DNA of 64,000 bases from Anaerobaca sp035448545 (GCA_035448545.1 DAOTJE010000010.1:62001-126000), one strand, 5' to 3'. Positions 1 to 8,732 are shown, numbered from the stretch's first letter. Numbers and translations are program-made. The notes: generated by a model from the letters alone, not told the origin.

Positions 1-1377
1 AATCTCGACTGGTGGGGCGACGCGGGCGCGGCCTATGTCAGAGGCGAAGACAGCTCAATGCCTGATGTGCCTCACGCGACGTTCGAGAACTGCACGCTCG
101 TCGGTCCCGACAATGCGCTGCAGGCGGGCTATCCGGGCGTCGATGAGCTCTATACACGGGTTCGGTTCAAGGACTGCAAGCTGATCGTGCTGAACTTCTC
201 CCAGCCGCACGGCACCCCTTCGACCGGCGTGATCTGCTGCGGCTGCAAGAAGGCCGAGCAACTGCACGTGGACTTCGAAGATTGCACCCTCATGGGATAT
301 CAGGTCTTCGGAGCCACCGAAGCGCAGGGCCGCAAGCTAAACGGCAACATCCCCTACACCGTCAAGGGCAAGGTCCGTGCCTACGTGCAGTATCGCCAGC
401 CGGTGCCCCAGGGCATGGAGAGACTGCGCTACTGGCCGGTGGAAACATTCGACGATCTGATCCCGGACCGATGGAGTCCGGCAGGTGACAAGCCCCGGCG
501 TCCCACGCTCGTGAAGATTCCCTCGAACTTCGGCGCCGCGATGGAGAACACGCCCTTCATCTATAGGGGTACGCCCTACCTCGCGCTCAATCACCGCAAT
601 GACGCGGCCGATCGCGTGGGCGGTTACGCCGACGAGCAGAACATGCACCTTTACATCCAGAACCTCAACACCGGCGCGTGCGTCGCCCGCTTCGGCGCGG
701 GACACTCCTTCGTCTCGGCCTTTGTGGACGGTGACATCCTGCGCATCTTCGCCAGCCAGGGGACCAACGACGACTGGTTCAAGAGCATCTACCAGTTCAC
801 CACCACCACCGACATGCAGCACTGGGACCGCAAGCTGGCGATCCCGCTCGAAGGCGACGAGCATCTGTTCAACTGCTCCGTCACGCGGGGGGAAAAAGAT
901 TACGTGATGGCCTACGAGTCCAACCAGCCGGTGGCGTTCTGCTTCAAGTTCGCCCGCTCGCAGGATCTGGATTCGTGGGAGAAGGTTCCGGGCCTGATCT
1001 TCACCGGCGTCAACAACGAGTATTCTGCCTGTCCCGTCCTGCGGTATTTCGCGCCCTGGTACTACGTGATCTACCTCCACGCAGCCATCCCGGGTCACAA
1101 CGGGTGGGTCCCCTTCCTGGCCCGATCCAGCGACCTGATCACATGGGACCTCTCGCCGTACAATCCCATCATGGAGGCTGGAGCCGGTGAAGGAATCAAC
1201 AACTCCGACATCGACCTGTTTGAATACGAGGGGCGGACCTACATCTACTACGCCACCGGCGACCAGGCCACCTGGGGAACGGTCCGCATCGCGATGTACG
1301 ACGGGCCTATGCGCCAGTTCTACGAGAGGCACTTCCCCGAGGACGCCGCGATGGTCAGGGTCACAACGCAGCGTTAG
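1..1377 (+). CDS. beta-propeller glycosidase-like protein (5'-truncated by window edge)
   Basis: The frame is open from base 1, so the real start lies before the window; the first Met in view (position 58) is probably internal. About 458 residues are visible. The N-terminal part has short repeated Phe-x-x-Cys-x-Leu strands (FENCTL, FKDCKL, FEDCTL) that resemble a right-handed beta-helix. After about residue 190 the protein has the strand-rich, Trp/Tyr-rich look of a five-bladed beta-propeller of the GH32/GH43/GH130 type, with ITWD and SDIDLFEYEG segments. A role in polysaccharide breakdown fits the neighbouring sulfatase but is inferred. No catalytic residues could be assigned with confidence. 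The gene ends 266 bases before the convergent cold shock gene. Confidence 0.6.
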   Translation, partial: NLDWWGDAGAAYVRGEDSSMPDVPHATFENCTLVGPDNALQAGYPGVDELYTRVRFKDCKLIVLNFSQPHGTPSTGVICCGCKKAEQLHVDFEDCTLMGYQVFGATEAQGRKLNGNIPYTVKGKVRAYVQYRQPVPQGMERLRYWPVETFDDLIPDRWSPAGDKPRRPTLVKIPSNFGAAMENTPFIYRGTPYLALNHRNDAADRVGGYADEQNMHLYIQNLNTGACVARFGAGHSFVSAFVDGDILRIFASQGTNDDWFKSIYQFTTTTDMQHWDRKLAIPLEGDEHLFNCSVTRGEKDYVMAYESNQPVAFCFKFARSQDLDSWEKVPGLIFTGVNNEYSACPVLRYFAPWYYVIYLHAAIPGHNGWVPFLARSSDLITWDLSPYNPIMEAGAGEGINNSDIDLFEYEGRTYIYYATGDQATWGTVRIAMYDGPMRQFYERHFPEDAAMVRVTTQR

Positions 1378-1581
1378 GCCCTCTGCGCCATCCGGTCGTA
1401 GAAGAAGGAAGAAGGGTCATCCGAAACCGGGATTGGGCGCTTGCATCGGCCTGATTCGATGGGTGGACCATCGCCTCTTCACCGAAGAGATCGACTACCA
1501 GCAATCAGAGCGCGCCTGCCGCGCCCACGATGCCACTATACCACGACGCCGTGTCCAGCGGAAACCCGATGTCCGGCGGTG

Positions 1582-1613
1582 AAAAAAAGGCCCCGCCGAT
1601 GAGACAGGGCCTT
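1582..1613 (-). terminator. rho-independent terminator of the cold shock gene
   Basis: Read on the minus strand, a 7-bp stem (1607-1613 pairing with 1587-1593, AAGGCCC/GGGCCTT) closes a 13-base loop and is followed by a run of seven T. It lies 29 bases beyond the stop codon of the cold shock gene. Confidence 0.8.
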
Positions 1614-1642
1614 GCGTTTGTCTGCGTCTCTGCGCCTGCTAC

Positions 1643-1846
1643 TCAGCAGGGTGTGACGCTCTGCGCCTCGGGGCCTTTCCTGCCCTGGGCAGCGACATAC
1701 TCGACCGTTTGACCTTCGGCCAGCGTCTTGAACCCACTGCCATTGATGTTGGAGTGGTGGACGAACAGATCCTCGCTGCCATCGTCAGGAACGATGAATC
1801 CGTAGCCCTTCTGATCGTTAAACCATTTCACTGTACCTCTTGCCAC
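1643..1846 (-). CDS. csp: cold shock protein (CspA family)
   Basis: This is a 67-residue single cold-shock domain, the normal length for the family. RNP1 (KGYGFI) and RNP2 (DLFVHH) are both present near residues 14-19 and 27-31, so it should bind single-stranded RNA and DNA in the cytoplasm as an RNA chaperone. The start is GTG at 1846, chosen because AAGGAG sits 6-7 bases upstream and the protein then begins MARGTVKWFN as in relatives; the frame stays open further upstream but has no homology there. A promoter about 110 bases upstream and a hairpin terminator make it a monocistronic unit with a roughly 100-nt 5' leader, as usual for csp genes. Confidence 0.93.
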   Translation of the reverse strand: MARGTVKWFNDQKGYGFIVPDDGSEDLFVHHSNINGSGFKTLAEGQTVEYVAAQGRKGPEAQSVTPC

Positions 1847-1951
1847 AATGTTCTCCTTGGGTCCGGACGGACCCACAACACACGTTCCCTCTGTCTTTTT
1901 TCGTAAGGGGCAAACTCCGAGGGGGAAAGCGTACACCTTGACTTAGGGTGC

Positions 1952-1981
1952 ACTCTACCCAACACACGAGCCGACTGTCAA
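1952..1981 (-). promoter_or_regulatory. sigma-70-type promoter of the cold shock gene
   Basis: On the minus strand TTGACA (1976-1981) is followed after 18 bases by TAGAGT (1952-1957). Transcription would begin near 1945, leaving a leader of about 100 nt before the GTG start. Long leaders are typical of cold-inducible csp genes. Confidence 0.6.
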
Positions 1982-2070
1982 CAAAATAAACTCCAAAATG
2001 GAGAAAAAGGCTCACGTCGGCGAACCGCGCGTCGTCGGTGCGCTCCCACAGCCTGACTCCGCGTCGGCGT

Positions 2071-3528
2071 TTACACCGGCGGGTGAACATCGGGAAGGCC
2101 CTGGCGACGATGGACATACTGCTCGATCAATCGCCGGACCTCATTGCGCTGCGGCGTCTCTTCCTCATCCAACGCCTGGGTGGCCCGGTCGAACCGCTGC
2201 GGCTCCGTCTCGTGAAGTCGACGCAACAGCGCCAGCGCCTCACGCCGCAGTTGTGGCACGTGCAGATCCATCATCAGGCCCGCGTCGGCCCCCCGTCCAT
2301 AAACCCGTTCGAGAGAGGATCGCTTCGCAAAGGTCTGGAGGAACATCTTCTCCAGAAGAATGATCTCCTGGATGTTGACTTGTCGAGCCTCGATCCGGTT
2401 CTTCAGCTCCGCCAGATCGGCGACCCCCAGCATGTGAAGCACGTGATCGAGCGTGCGACAGGGCAACATGCGGGTCTTCGTGATCTGCGGCAGCGCCTTT
2501 CTCTCGGCGCTCAGGAAGACGACCAGCATCCGCTGCGCCTCGTCCCGCAGGTGGAGCTGCTGCTGTCTTCGAACCAGCTCGAACTGCCAGCAACTGCTCT
2601 GGTCGCGCGGCTTTCCGTCCTGGATCATGGCCACCAGATTCGCCGCCTCACGGGCAGCGGCTCGCTGAACGCGCGGCAGCGTCTCCTCGTTCAGGACCTC
2701 GGGAATCTGCGACTTCGGCCGGTCTTCCACCGTTGAATTATCCTGGGCGGAGGCCGCCGGCGTCGGCGTCCCCAGCGGCCTTCCCTCCTTGAGGTCCCTC
2801 ATGAACAGCAGAAAGCTGTCGATCGTCTCCTGATTCCCGCCTCGCTCATGCAGGCCGCTCAGCAGCTTCTTCCAGGCCTTGTAGCGCTTCTCGTCCCGGA
2901 AGTACTCACGGGCGTCGACCGCCAGACTCGAAGGCACCCCGGCGCTGACGCTGTCCACCGTCAGCGTCTGGATGCCTTTCAGGACGGTGAACATGTATTC
3001 CTTATACCGCTGCGCATGGCCCTCCTGAAATCGACGCAAACGACTCAGGGCGACCCGGACGTTGTCGAGCATCAGATCGTTGACCGTCAGAACGTAGGCG
3101 GGAACCTGCTCGGCCTGGCTGAACTGGACCACCTCGGCCATGCCGGCCAGCAGACCGCCCTCGGCCGCTTCCTCCTGCGGCTCCGGCTCGGCGGACGCCG
3201 TCTCTTCCTGAATCCTCTTGAGCAGTTCGTCCACGCCGCGGACCGCCCGCTTGAGCAGCCGGTCGTGCGAGCCATAGTAGAACCGAAGTGGATCAATGAT
3301 CTTGATCGCGACGATCCCCAGCAGGGCCGCCGCAACCCAGACGAAGACCTTCCCCCAGCGATGCAACGCCTCGTGAATGTGGTCGAACTGGTCGAACCCG
3401 CGTCGTTCGAGCTCCGTTTGCACCTCGTCCTCGTCGGTGGCCTGGCCCCAGAGCGGGGCGGCCAGCGCCAGGGCAACCAAACAGGCCAGAAGCATGACCC
3501 ACAACTTGCCATCTTGCGGAAAGCACAT
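2071..3528 (-). CDS. membrane-anchored protein of unknown function
   Basis: The product is a 485-residue protein that I do not recognise. The start at 3528 has GGAAAGG seven bases upstream and gives a signal-like N-terminus (MLLACLVALALA at about residues 12-24). A second hydrophobic segment at about residues 63-80 (VFVWVAAALLGIVAI) follows, so the likely topology is a short exported segment, one membrane helix and a large cytoplasmic region. The remaining sequence is rich in Glu, Arg and Leu, is probably helical with coiled-coil stretches, and shows no catalytic motif that I can name. The gene is convergent with nothing and faces away from the sulfatase operon, which is on the same strand upstream. 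Confidence 0.7.
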   Translation of the reverse strand: MCFPQDGKLWVMLLACLVALALAAPLWGQATDEDEVQTELERRGFDQFDHIHEALHRWGKVFVWVAAALLGIVAIKIIDPLRFYYGSHDRLLKRAVRGVDELLKRIQEETASAEPEPQEEAAEGGLLAGMAEVVQFSQAEQVPAYVLTVNDLMLDNVRVALSRLRRFQEGHAQRYKEYMFTVLKGIQTLTVDSVSAGVPSSLAVDAREYFRDEKRYKAWKKLLSGLHERGGNQETIDSFLLFMRDLKEGRPLGTPTPAASAQDNSTVEDRPKSQIPEVLNEETLPRVQRAAAREAANLVAMIQDGKPRDQSSCWQFELVRRQQQLHLRDEAQRMLVVFLSAERKALPQITKTRMLPCRTLDHVLHMLGVADLAELKNRIEARQVNIQEIILLEKMFLQTFAKRSSLERVYGRGADAGLMMDLHVPQLRREALALLRRLHETEPQRFDRATQALDEEETPQRNEVRRLIEQYVHRRQGLPDVHPPV

Positions 3529-3792
3529 TCGACGACCTTTCCAGACGAGGGCAGGGCGGGCCGGCGTCCTCGAATCCCAATCCGATCGCAGCCGGGCAGG
3601 CGGGGGCTGCGCCCAACGGCGCGTCCCGCACCTTGTACCATTCGTCGGCCGCACGTCTATCGGTCCATTCTACCAGTTTTGTCGAGATCGAGGCCAGTCC
3701 TTGTCTACGCAAACCCAGGTAGGGTCGAGGCATGCCTCGCCCTCGGGGATCGCGCGCCAACCGCATTCGTGACCCGGGCAGGTCGCACCGGG

Positions 3793-5307
3793 TCAGTTGT
3801 GGAACTTGTATTCCTTGACCTTCCTGGGCCCGCGCAGGTTGCCTTTGAAACCCCCTTCCCGCCGCAACGGAATCTGCATGCCGCCGGTCTCTTCGAGCCA
3901 CGCGTACAGCCGCTCACGCAGCTCCTCAATCCGCGCCTGCTGCTGCGGCTCGTCGATGAGGTTGCGCATCTCATCCGGGTCATCTTTTAGGTCGTACAGT
4001 TCGTCGGTGTCCCAGATGCCGTGGTAGTGGATGAACTTATAGCGGTCGGTGCGCACGCCGAAGGTGGTCGGCGTCTGGGGGAACGCCGCCTCCCAGTAGT
4101 ACTCATAAAACACCGCGTCCCGCCACGGCGTCTCTTTGCCTTCCAGCAGCGGCAGGAACGACCGCCCATCCATGTGGTCCGGCGCGCGAACGCCCGCCGC
4201 TTCCAGCACCGTCGGCGCCACATCGATGTTCTGCACGAGCCGCGTGACCTTCGTCCCCGGCGGGATGATCTCGGGGCAGTACGCCAGAAACGGCACACGC
4301 ATCGACGGCTCGTACATGTGCCGCTTGTCGATCAGGCCGTGCTCGCCGAAGCAGAAGCCGTTGTCGCCCATGTAGAAAACCAGCGTCGAATCAAGCTGGC
4401 CTGTTTCCTCCAGACAGTCCAGCACACGTCCGATGCTGTCGTCGACGCTCAGCAGCGTCTCGCAGTACCGCTTGAAGAACGTGTCGAAATCCATCTGTCC
4501 GTGGTACATGTAGTCCACGCCGTGCCAACTGTTCCGCTGCTCCTTGACCCAGGCGGGCTTGCCCCTGTAGTTCTTTTCCGTGTCCGCCATGCTCCCGGGG
4601 TACTCTACCGTGACATTCTCATACTTGCCCAGGTGCCTCTTGGCGGGCTCGAACATCGCGTGGACCGCCTTGTGCGACAGATACAGAAAGAACGGCTTGT
4701 CGCGCTCCTGTTTGATCCAATCGATCGCGTAGTCGGTCAACTCGTCGGAGATGTGCTTGGTGGCCCGCGTCCGCTTGCCGTCGACGTTCAACTGGCAGTT
4801 GGTATACTCGCCCTGCCCGCGGAAGCTGATCCAGCGGTCGAACCCCGGCCGCGGCGCATCGTCGTCGTGGCCCATGTGCCACTTGCCCATGAAGGCGGTC
4901 TCGTAGCCGAGCCGCTGGAGGTACTGCGGGAAGAACACGAGGTCCTTCCGCACGTCCGTCTGGTTGTCGACGACGCCGTGCTTGTGCGAGAACAAGCCAC
5001 TGAGAATCGACGCCCGGCTGGGCGAGCACAGCGACGTCGTGACGAACGCGTTCTCGATGTAGGCGCCGTCGCGGGCCATGCGATCCATGTTCGGCGTTTC
5101 GAGGAACTTCGGCTTGCCGAGGAACCCCATGAAGTCATAGCGATGGTCGTCGCACAGAATGAAGATGATGTTTCGAGGCTTGCGTCCGGTGATCTTCTGG
5201 AGCGTGGCATCCTGCCCGGCAGCGCCCGCCGCCGGCAGGCTCATGGCCAGCGATGCGGCGCCGGCTGTTCGCAGAAAACCCCTTCGCGAAATGTCACCTT
5301 GCTTCAT
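3793..5307 (-). CDS. Tat-exported sulfatase (Cys type)
   Basis: The 504-residue protein is an arylsulfatase-superfamily enzyme. The start at 5307 has AAAGGGG upstream and gives a twin-arginine signal (SRRGFLRTAG, residues 8-17) followed by a hydrophobic stretch. Cys94 within CSPSR is the site converted to formylglycine, so activity would need a formylglycine-generating enzyme or anaerobic maturase, neither of which is in the window. The metal site residues DD near 53-54 (ILCDDHRYD) and the C-terminal GDNG..GEHG region are present. It probably removes sulfate esters from polysaccharides outside the cytoplasm. It lies 28 bases downstream of an SDR gene and is probably co-transcribed with it. 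Confidence 0.92.
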   Translation of the reverse strand: MKQGDISRRGFLRTAGAASLAMSLPAAGAAGQDATLQKITGRKPRNIIFILCDDHRYDFMGFLGKPKFLETPNMDRMARDGAYIENAFVTTSLCSPSRASILSGLFSHKHGVVDNQTDVRKDLVFFPQYLQRLGYETAFMGKWHMGHDDDAPRPGFDRWISFRGQGEYTNCQLNVDGKRTRATKHISDELTDYAIDWIKQERDKPFFLYLSHKAVHAMFEPAKRHLGKYENVTVEYPGSMADTEKNYRGKPAWVKEQRNSWHGVDYMYHGQMDFDTFFKRYCETLLSVDDSIGRVLDCLEETGQLDSTLVFYMGDNGFCFGEHGLIDKRHMYEPSMRVPFLAYCPEIIPPGTKVTRLVQNIDVAPTVLEAAGVRAPDHMDGRSFLPLLEGKETPWRDAVFYEYYWEAAFPQTPTTFGVRTDRYKFIHYHGIWDTDELYDLKDDPDEMRNLIDEPQQQARIEELRERLYAWLEETGGMQIPLRREGGFKGNLRGPRKVKEYKFHN

Positions 5308-5335
5308 GAAGCACCCCTTTCCATGCTCGTCGGTG

Positions 5336-6154
5336 TCAGACGCCGCTGAAGGCGGAGAAGCCGCCATCGACGGGCACAACCACGCCCGTGACGAACTTCG
5401 CGGCGTCGCTGAGCAGCCAGATGACCGTGCCGATCAGCTCTTCCGGCTGGCCGAAGCGGCCCATCGGCGTGTGATCGAGGATCGTCCGGCCGCGCGCAGT
5501 CAGCTCGCCGGTCTTCTCATCCGTCAACAGGAAGCGGTTCTGTTCGGTCAGGAAGAACCCCGGCGCGATGGCGTTGACCCGGACGTCCTTCGAGTAGTTC
5601 TGGCAGACGTGGACCGCCAGCCATTGGGTGAAGTTGCTCACCGCGGCCTTGGCGGCCGAGTAGGCGGCGATCTTGGTCAGCGGACGGAACGCATTCATGC
5701 TCGAGACATTCAGAATCACGCCGCCGCCGCTGTCGACGATGTCCCTGCCAAAGACCTGGGTCGGCAGCAGCGTCCCGATGAAGTTCAGGTCGAACACGAA
5801 CCGGATCGCCTCGGCCGGCAGGTCGAAGAACGACAGGTCCGGCCCCGTCGTCGCTTCCTTCTTATTGCCGCCGGCGCCGTTGATCAGTACATCGAGGCGA
5901 CCGTACGCACCGAGCACCTTGTTCCTGGCCTCGACGATGCTGGCCTTGTCGAGCACGTTGCACTGGACCGCGATGGCCTTGCCGCCCTCGGATTTGATCT
6001 GGTCGGCCACCTTGCTCGCAGCCGCCTCGAACAGATCGAGCACTGCGACCTTCGCGCCCGCCCGGGCCAGCGCCCGCGCCATCTCGCCGCACAGGATGCC
6101 GCCGCCACCGGTGACCACGATGACCTTGTCTCGAATATCGAACAGACTCTTCAT
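5336..6154 (-). CDS. SDR-family oxidoreductase, fructuronate reductase-like
   Basis: This 272-residue short-chain dehydrogenase/reductase has the N-terminal Rossmann nucleotide-binding loop (TGGGGILCGE, residues 15-24), an N-x-S-S segment, and the catalytic Tyr-x-x-x-Lys (YSAAK). The order and spacing are those of classical SDRs. Overall it resembles the SDR type annotated as D-mannonate/fructuronate oxidoreductase in uronate catabolism; that substrate is an inference. The start at 6154 follows an A/G-rich ribosome site (GAAAGGAAAAGG); a start 18 bases further upstream is possible. With the sulfatase 28 bases downstream it probably forms a two-gene sugar-degradation operon. Confidence 0.88.
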   Translation of the reverse strand: MKSLFDIRDKVIVVTGGGGILCGEMARALARAGAKVAVLDLFEAAASKVADQIKSEGGKAIAVQCNVLDKASIVEARNKVLGAYGRLDVLINGAGGNKKEATTGPDLSFFDLPAEAIRFVFDLNFIGTLLPTQVFGRDIVDSGGGVILNVSSMNAFRPLTKIAAYSAAKAAVSNFTQWLAVHVCQNYSKDVRVNAIAPGFFLTEQNRFLLTDEKTGELTARGRTILDHTPMGRFGQPEELIGTVIWLLSDAAKFVTGVVVPVDGGFSAFSGV

Positions 6155-6522
6155 CCTTTTCCTTTCGCTCACCTGGCAGGTCCGTCGGCGGCGCGACCTT
6201 CGCGTCCTTCCGATCCTGTCCCCAACGACTGTCGAGCCAGACTATACACGGCCGGCCCGCCGGTTTCAACCTCCGCCCGCAGCCGTCGCCTGTGACCCGT
6301 GACCCGTCGGGCCCGGACCTTCCCCCGCCACAAACCACTTCCTCTTGTCACCCCGAGCGAAGTCGAGGGGTCTGGCCATAGAGGACGCGTGCCCCAGATG
6401 CTTGGTGTGGCCCTCCAGCCTCCGGCCTACAGTCTCCAGCCTCTTCTTGCGTCTTGTACGAATCCGCACATCCCGGCAGAATGGACCCGACGACGCAAGC
6501 CGGTTCTGCTCAAGGAGCCCAC
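6155..6522. other. 368-bp divergent gap containing an interspersed repeat
   Basis: This gap separates the minus-strand SDR gene from the plus-strand cupin gene. It must hold both promoters, but I see no convincing -35/-10 pair. A repeat copy sits at 6347-6380. The rest is GC-rich with short CCTCCAGCCT-like repeats near 6412-6445. Confidence 0.5.
6347..6380 (+). repeat. interspersed repeat, GTCACCCCGAGCGAA family
   Basis: It begins GTCACCCCGAGCGAA and ends GGGGTCTGGCCAT. The same head and tail recur at 15049-15090 with a different middle. The sequence is partly palindromic (CCCCGA..TCGAGGGG). It resembles short dispersed repeats seen in many planctomycete and other environmental genomes. Confidence 0.65.
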
Positions 6523-6864
6523 ATGGCCAACTACGAAGTGATGCATTTCGACGACATCGAGGCGGTCCGATGCCCGTGTGGGTTCGCCCGGCGGGCCTTC
6601 GCCCACCCCGGCAACCAGACCGCGACGATGCACATCGTCGAGGTCCGGGCCGACTCGAAGGCCCACTACCACAAGGCCCACACCGAACTGTATCTGGTGC
6701 TCGAAGGCACCGGCCATATCGAGCTCGACGGCCAGATGGTCCCGGTCCGCCCCTTCAGCACCATCCTGATCAAGCCCCTCTGCCGCCACCGCGCCGTCGG
6801 AGACCTCCGCCTCGTCAACGTCTGCATCCCCCCCTTCGACCCCGCCGACGAACACTTCGATTAA
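6523..6864 (+). CDS. small cupin-domain protein
   Basis: This 113-residue single-domain cupin carries the first cupin motif with metal ligands (HYHKAHTELYLVLEG, about residues 46-60) and a second, less typical motif ending near residue 92. Proteins of this type bind a metal and act as sugar isomerases, dioxygenases or binding proteins; the substrate cannot be told from sequence. The start at 6523 has AAGGAG 6 bases upstream and begins MANYEVMHFD; a longer frame upstream lacks a ribosome site. It is followed after 57 bases by the putative nuclease gene on the same strand. Confidence 0.85.
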   Translation: MANYEVMHFDDIEAVRCPCGFARRAFAHPGNQTATMHIVEVRADSKAHYHKAHTELYLVLEGTGHIELDGQMVPVRPFSTILIKPLCRHRAVGDLRLVNVCIPPFDPADEHFD

Positions 6865-6921
6865 CACCCCGCTCTCTTGCGGGCAAAACCCTGCCTGTAG
6901 ATATTCCAACCAGGAAGTAAC

Positions 6922-7788
6922 ATGAGAGACTGGCATACTCCCCGTCCACGGCGTACTATATTCCAGGCTTTGAAGCACGATGATCGCATGAAGGTAGGGT
7001 TGGAGACGGGAGAAGACAAGACGATGAAACATAAGTATCGTCCGAACACACTGACCAATGCCCCATTACAGTACGCGCCAGAAAACGAAATGGGCGTAGT
7101 CTTTCTATTTGCCCACGTCGCGAGGAAGCTACAGTTCAGAGTCGAACAGGTTCGCCCCGGCTTCCCGGATTGCATTGCCTACAAACGAACTGGTGATCGC
7201 GAAAAGCGGATCCGAATCGAGTTTGAGTACAGGTCCAGCAATTTCCGCGCGCATCGACATGACCCGAAGGGTTGTGACTGCGTTGTCTGTTGGCACCACG
7301 ACTGGCCGGACGCGCCGAATTCCATCGAGGTGATCGAATTGAAGCGATACTTCGGCGCAGCCGTCAAGGTGTGGATTCAGCCGGTCCGCAAGGATTGGTG
7401 GCAAAGCCTCGACGAATATGACGAGATGTCATGGGGGCTCTCAAAGAGGGCAACACCTGGTGACCTCCTGTTAATGTACCGGTGCAGTCCGGAGAAGCGG
7501 ATTTCTGATATCTTCATCCTCCAAGGTGAACTCAGTCGGAGCAAGGCGGGATGGCGTGAAGGTGACTGCTACGCAGGATGGATCAAACGCTTGTGCAGCT
7601 TGCCGGCTCCGATCTTCTGGGAGGACATGCGAGATCACACGATCTTGAGCACATCGTATTTCGTCAGAGGTAGGATGCAGGGGAATCTACTCGTATCGGA
7701 GTACTGGCCACACCTCCATGCGATGATTGTGGCGCGCAATCCAAGACTGGACAAGACTTTGGCAAGATACGCACCGGAGAGAATGTAG
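6922..7788 (+). CDS. putative PD-(D/E)XK nuclease fused to an EVE/PUA-like domain
   Basis: The 288-residue protein has two recognisable parts. Residues about 55-130 carry a restriction-nuclease-like core: Phe-Pro-Asp at 81-83, then IRIEFEYRS with Glu100 and Glu102, followed by a conserved-looking H..H...CDCVVCWHHDWP segment (about 111-129). Residues about 165-270 look like an EVE-type PUA domain (TPGDLLLMYR, then FVRGRMQGNL). EVE domains read modified cytosines in known restriction factors, so a modification-dependent nuclease is a reasonable inference. The usual catalytic Lys is not evident after Glu102 (Tyr103 instead). The start at 6922 has AGGA upstream; Mets at 6988 and 7024 are alternatives. 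I do not know a characterised homologue. Confidence 0.55.
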   Translation: MRDWHTPRPRRTIFQALKHDDRMKVGLETGEDKTMKHKYRPNTLTNAPLQYAPENEMGVVFLFAHVARKLQFRVEQVRPGFPDCIAYKRTGDREKRIRIEFEYRSSNFRAHRHDPKGCDCVVCWHHDWPDAPNSIEVIELKRYFGAAVKVWIQPVRKDWWQSLDEYDEMSWGLSKRATPGDLLLMYRCSPEKRISDIFILQGELSRSKAGWREGDCYAGWIKRLCSLPAPIFWEDMRDHTILSTSYFVRGRMQGNLLVSEYWPHLHAMIVARNPRLDKTLARYAPERM

Positions 7789-7853
7789 TCTTCCTTGGCA
7801 ATGAGCCCGGGCGAAATCACAGGCAATGTGTTCTCACCTCCAGCGATAGGCGA

Positions 7854-7859
7854 TATACT
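7854..7859 (+). promoter_or_regulatory. possible -10 box (TATACT) giving a leaderless start
   Basis: TATACT ends seven bases before the ATG at 7866, so initiation at the usual distance would start the transcript at or next to the start codon. The matching -35 (TTCTCA, 7831-7836) is weak. Confidence 0.35.
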
Positions 7860-7865
7860 GACATT

Positions 7866-8051
7866 ATGAATCGCAAGGTGGTCAAGCTGTATCATATGGA
7901 CGAATACGATGAGGTGAAGGAGAACCTTCGCTATTGGCTCACCCGCCCGCCCGAGGAACGCCTCGATGCGGTTGATGAGCTGCGACACGAGTGGTATGAA
8001 GACCAACGACTTCAGAGAACTGCTCGCATCGTTCCACAGGCACAGGATTGA
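7866..8051 (+). CDS. small partner protein of a nucleotidyltransferase pair
   Basis: This 61-residue protein contains a YW..RPPEERL..V..LR motif (residues about 23-41) that is common in small genes directly preceding nucleotidyltransferase genes in many bacterial genomes. The downstream nucleotidyltransferase begins inside this gene (56-base overlap), so the two must be translated together. A role as one half of a toxin-antitoxin-like pair is inferred from this arrangement only. The protein is charged and probably helical, with no signal or membrane segment. Confidence 0.65.
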   Translation: MNRKVVKLYHMDEYDEVKENLRYWLTRPPEERLDAVDELRHEWYEDQRLQRTARIVPQAQD

Positions 8052-8439
8052 ATACATCATCGTCGGCAGTTACGCCCTGGCCTTCCACGGCGCGCCGCAC
8101 CTGACAGGTGACATCGATCTGTTCATCCGCCCCACGCGCGAGAACACCGAGCGAATCCTCGCCAGCCTCGACGAACTCAGATTCGAGTCGTTGACTGTAT
8201 CCGCCGATGATTTCGCCAAACCGGGGAACGTCATCCAACTGGGCGTGCCTCCGACCCGCGTCGATCTCATTACGTCGTTGACGGGCATCTCGTGGGAGAA
8301 GGCCGATGCCGACAAGGTGCCCGGCCGCTACGGCGACGTCCCTGTCCACTTCATCAGCCGCGACGACTTCATCGCCAACAAGAAGGCCACCGGCCGACTC
8401 AAAGACGCCGTCGACCTCGAAGCCCTCGACGCCCAATAG
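7996..8439 (+). CDS. MNT-type nucleotidyltransferase
   Basis: This 147-residue protein has a minimal nucleotidyltransferase core: Gly24-Ser25 (VGSYALAFHG) followed by Asp39 and Asp41 (GDIDLF), with a third acidic position likely near THRVDLIT (RVDLI). It would transfer a nucleotide to a protein or RNA target in the cytoplasm. The start at 7996 is preferred because the sequence MKTNDFRELL begins the conserved region; an in-frame upstream Met at 7966 is possible. It overlaps the small upstream gene by 56 bases and is convergent with the 78-residue gene at 8496. Confidence 0.8.
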   Translation: MKTNDFRELLASFHRHRIEYIIVGSYALAFHGAPHLTGDIDLFIRPTRENTERILASLDELRFESLTVSADDFAKPGNVIQLGVPPTRVDLITSLTGISWEKADADKVPGRYGDVPVHFISRDDFIANKKATGRLKDAVDLEALDAQ

Positions 8440-8495
8440 CTTGCCCCCGTGTGGCAATGAGACATAACGCGATTCTCAGGCGTGCTGACGCACCG

Positions 8496-8732
8496 TCAGT
8501 TCCTGCCGTTGTATCTCCGTCTGAGTCGGGGCAATCCACCTTTGGCCTCCCCCCGCTTGCGGAGAGCCAGCAGCCGATGAGCCAGTTCCGAAGGCTCCGC
8601 CTCCTGGCCCGTCCGCCTCGCGTAGTCGGCCACAAACGGCAGGAGTTCAGCCTCGTCACTGACGAGATCATCGCAGGGCGTGTCATACTCGCGATACATC
8701 TCAATCAATACGGCGTCATCGAATGGACTCAT
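8496..8732 (-). CDS. small conserved protein of unknown function (FDD..LIEMYRE type)
   Basis: This 78-residue protein begins SPFDDAVLIEMYRE and ends LPRLRRRYNGRN. That combination of an acidic start and a basic LRKRG..LPRLRR tail is familiar from small hypothetical proteins in planctomycetes and other environmental bacteria, but I know no function. Its ATG overlaps the stop of the upstream membrane protein gene by four bases (ATGA), which implies translational coupling and a shared role. The basic tail would suit nucleic-acid binding; that is only a guess. Confidence 0.75.
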   Translation of the reverse strand: MSPFDDAVLIEMYREYDTPCDDLVSDEAELLPFVADYARRTGQEAEPSELAHRLLALRKRGEAKGGLPRLRRRYNGRN

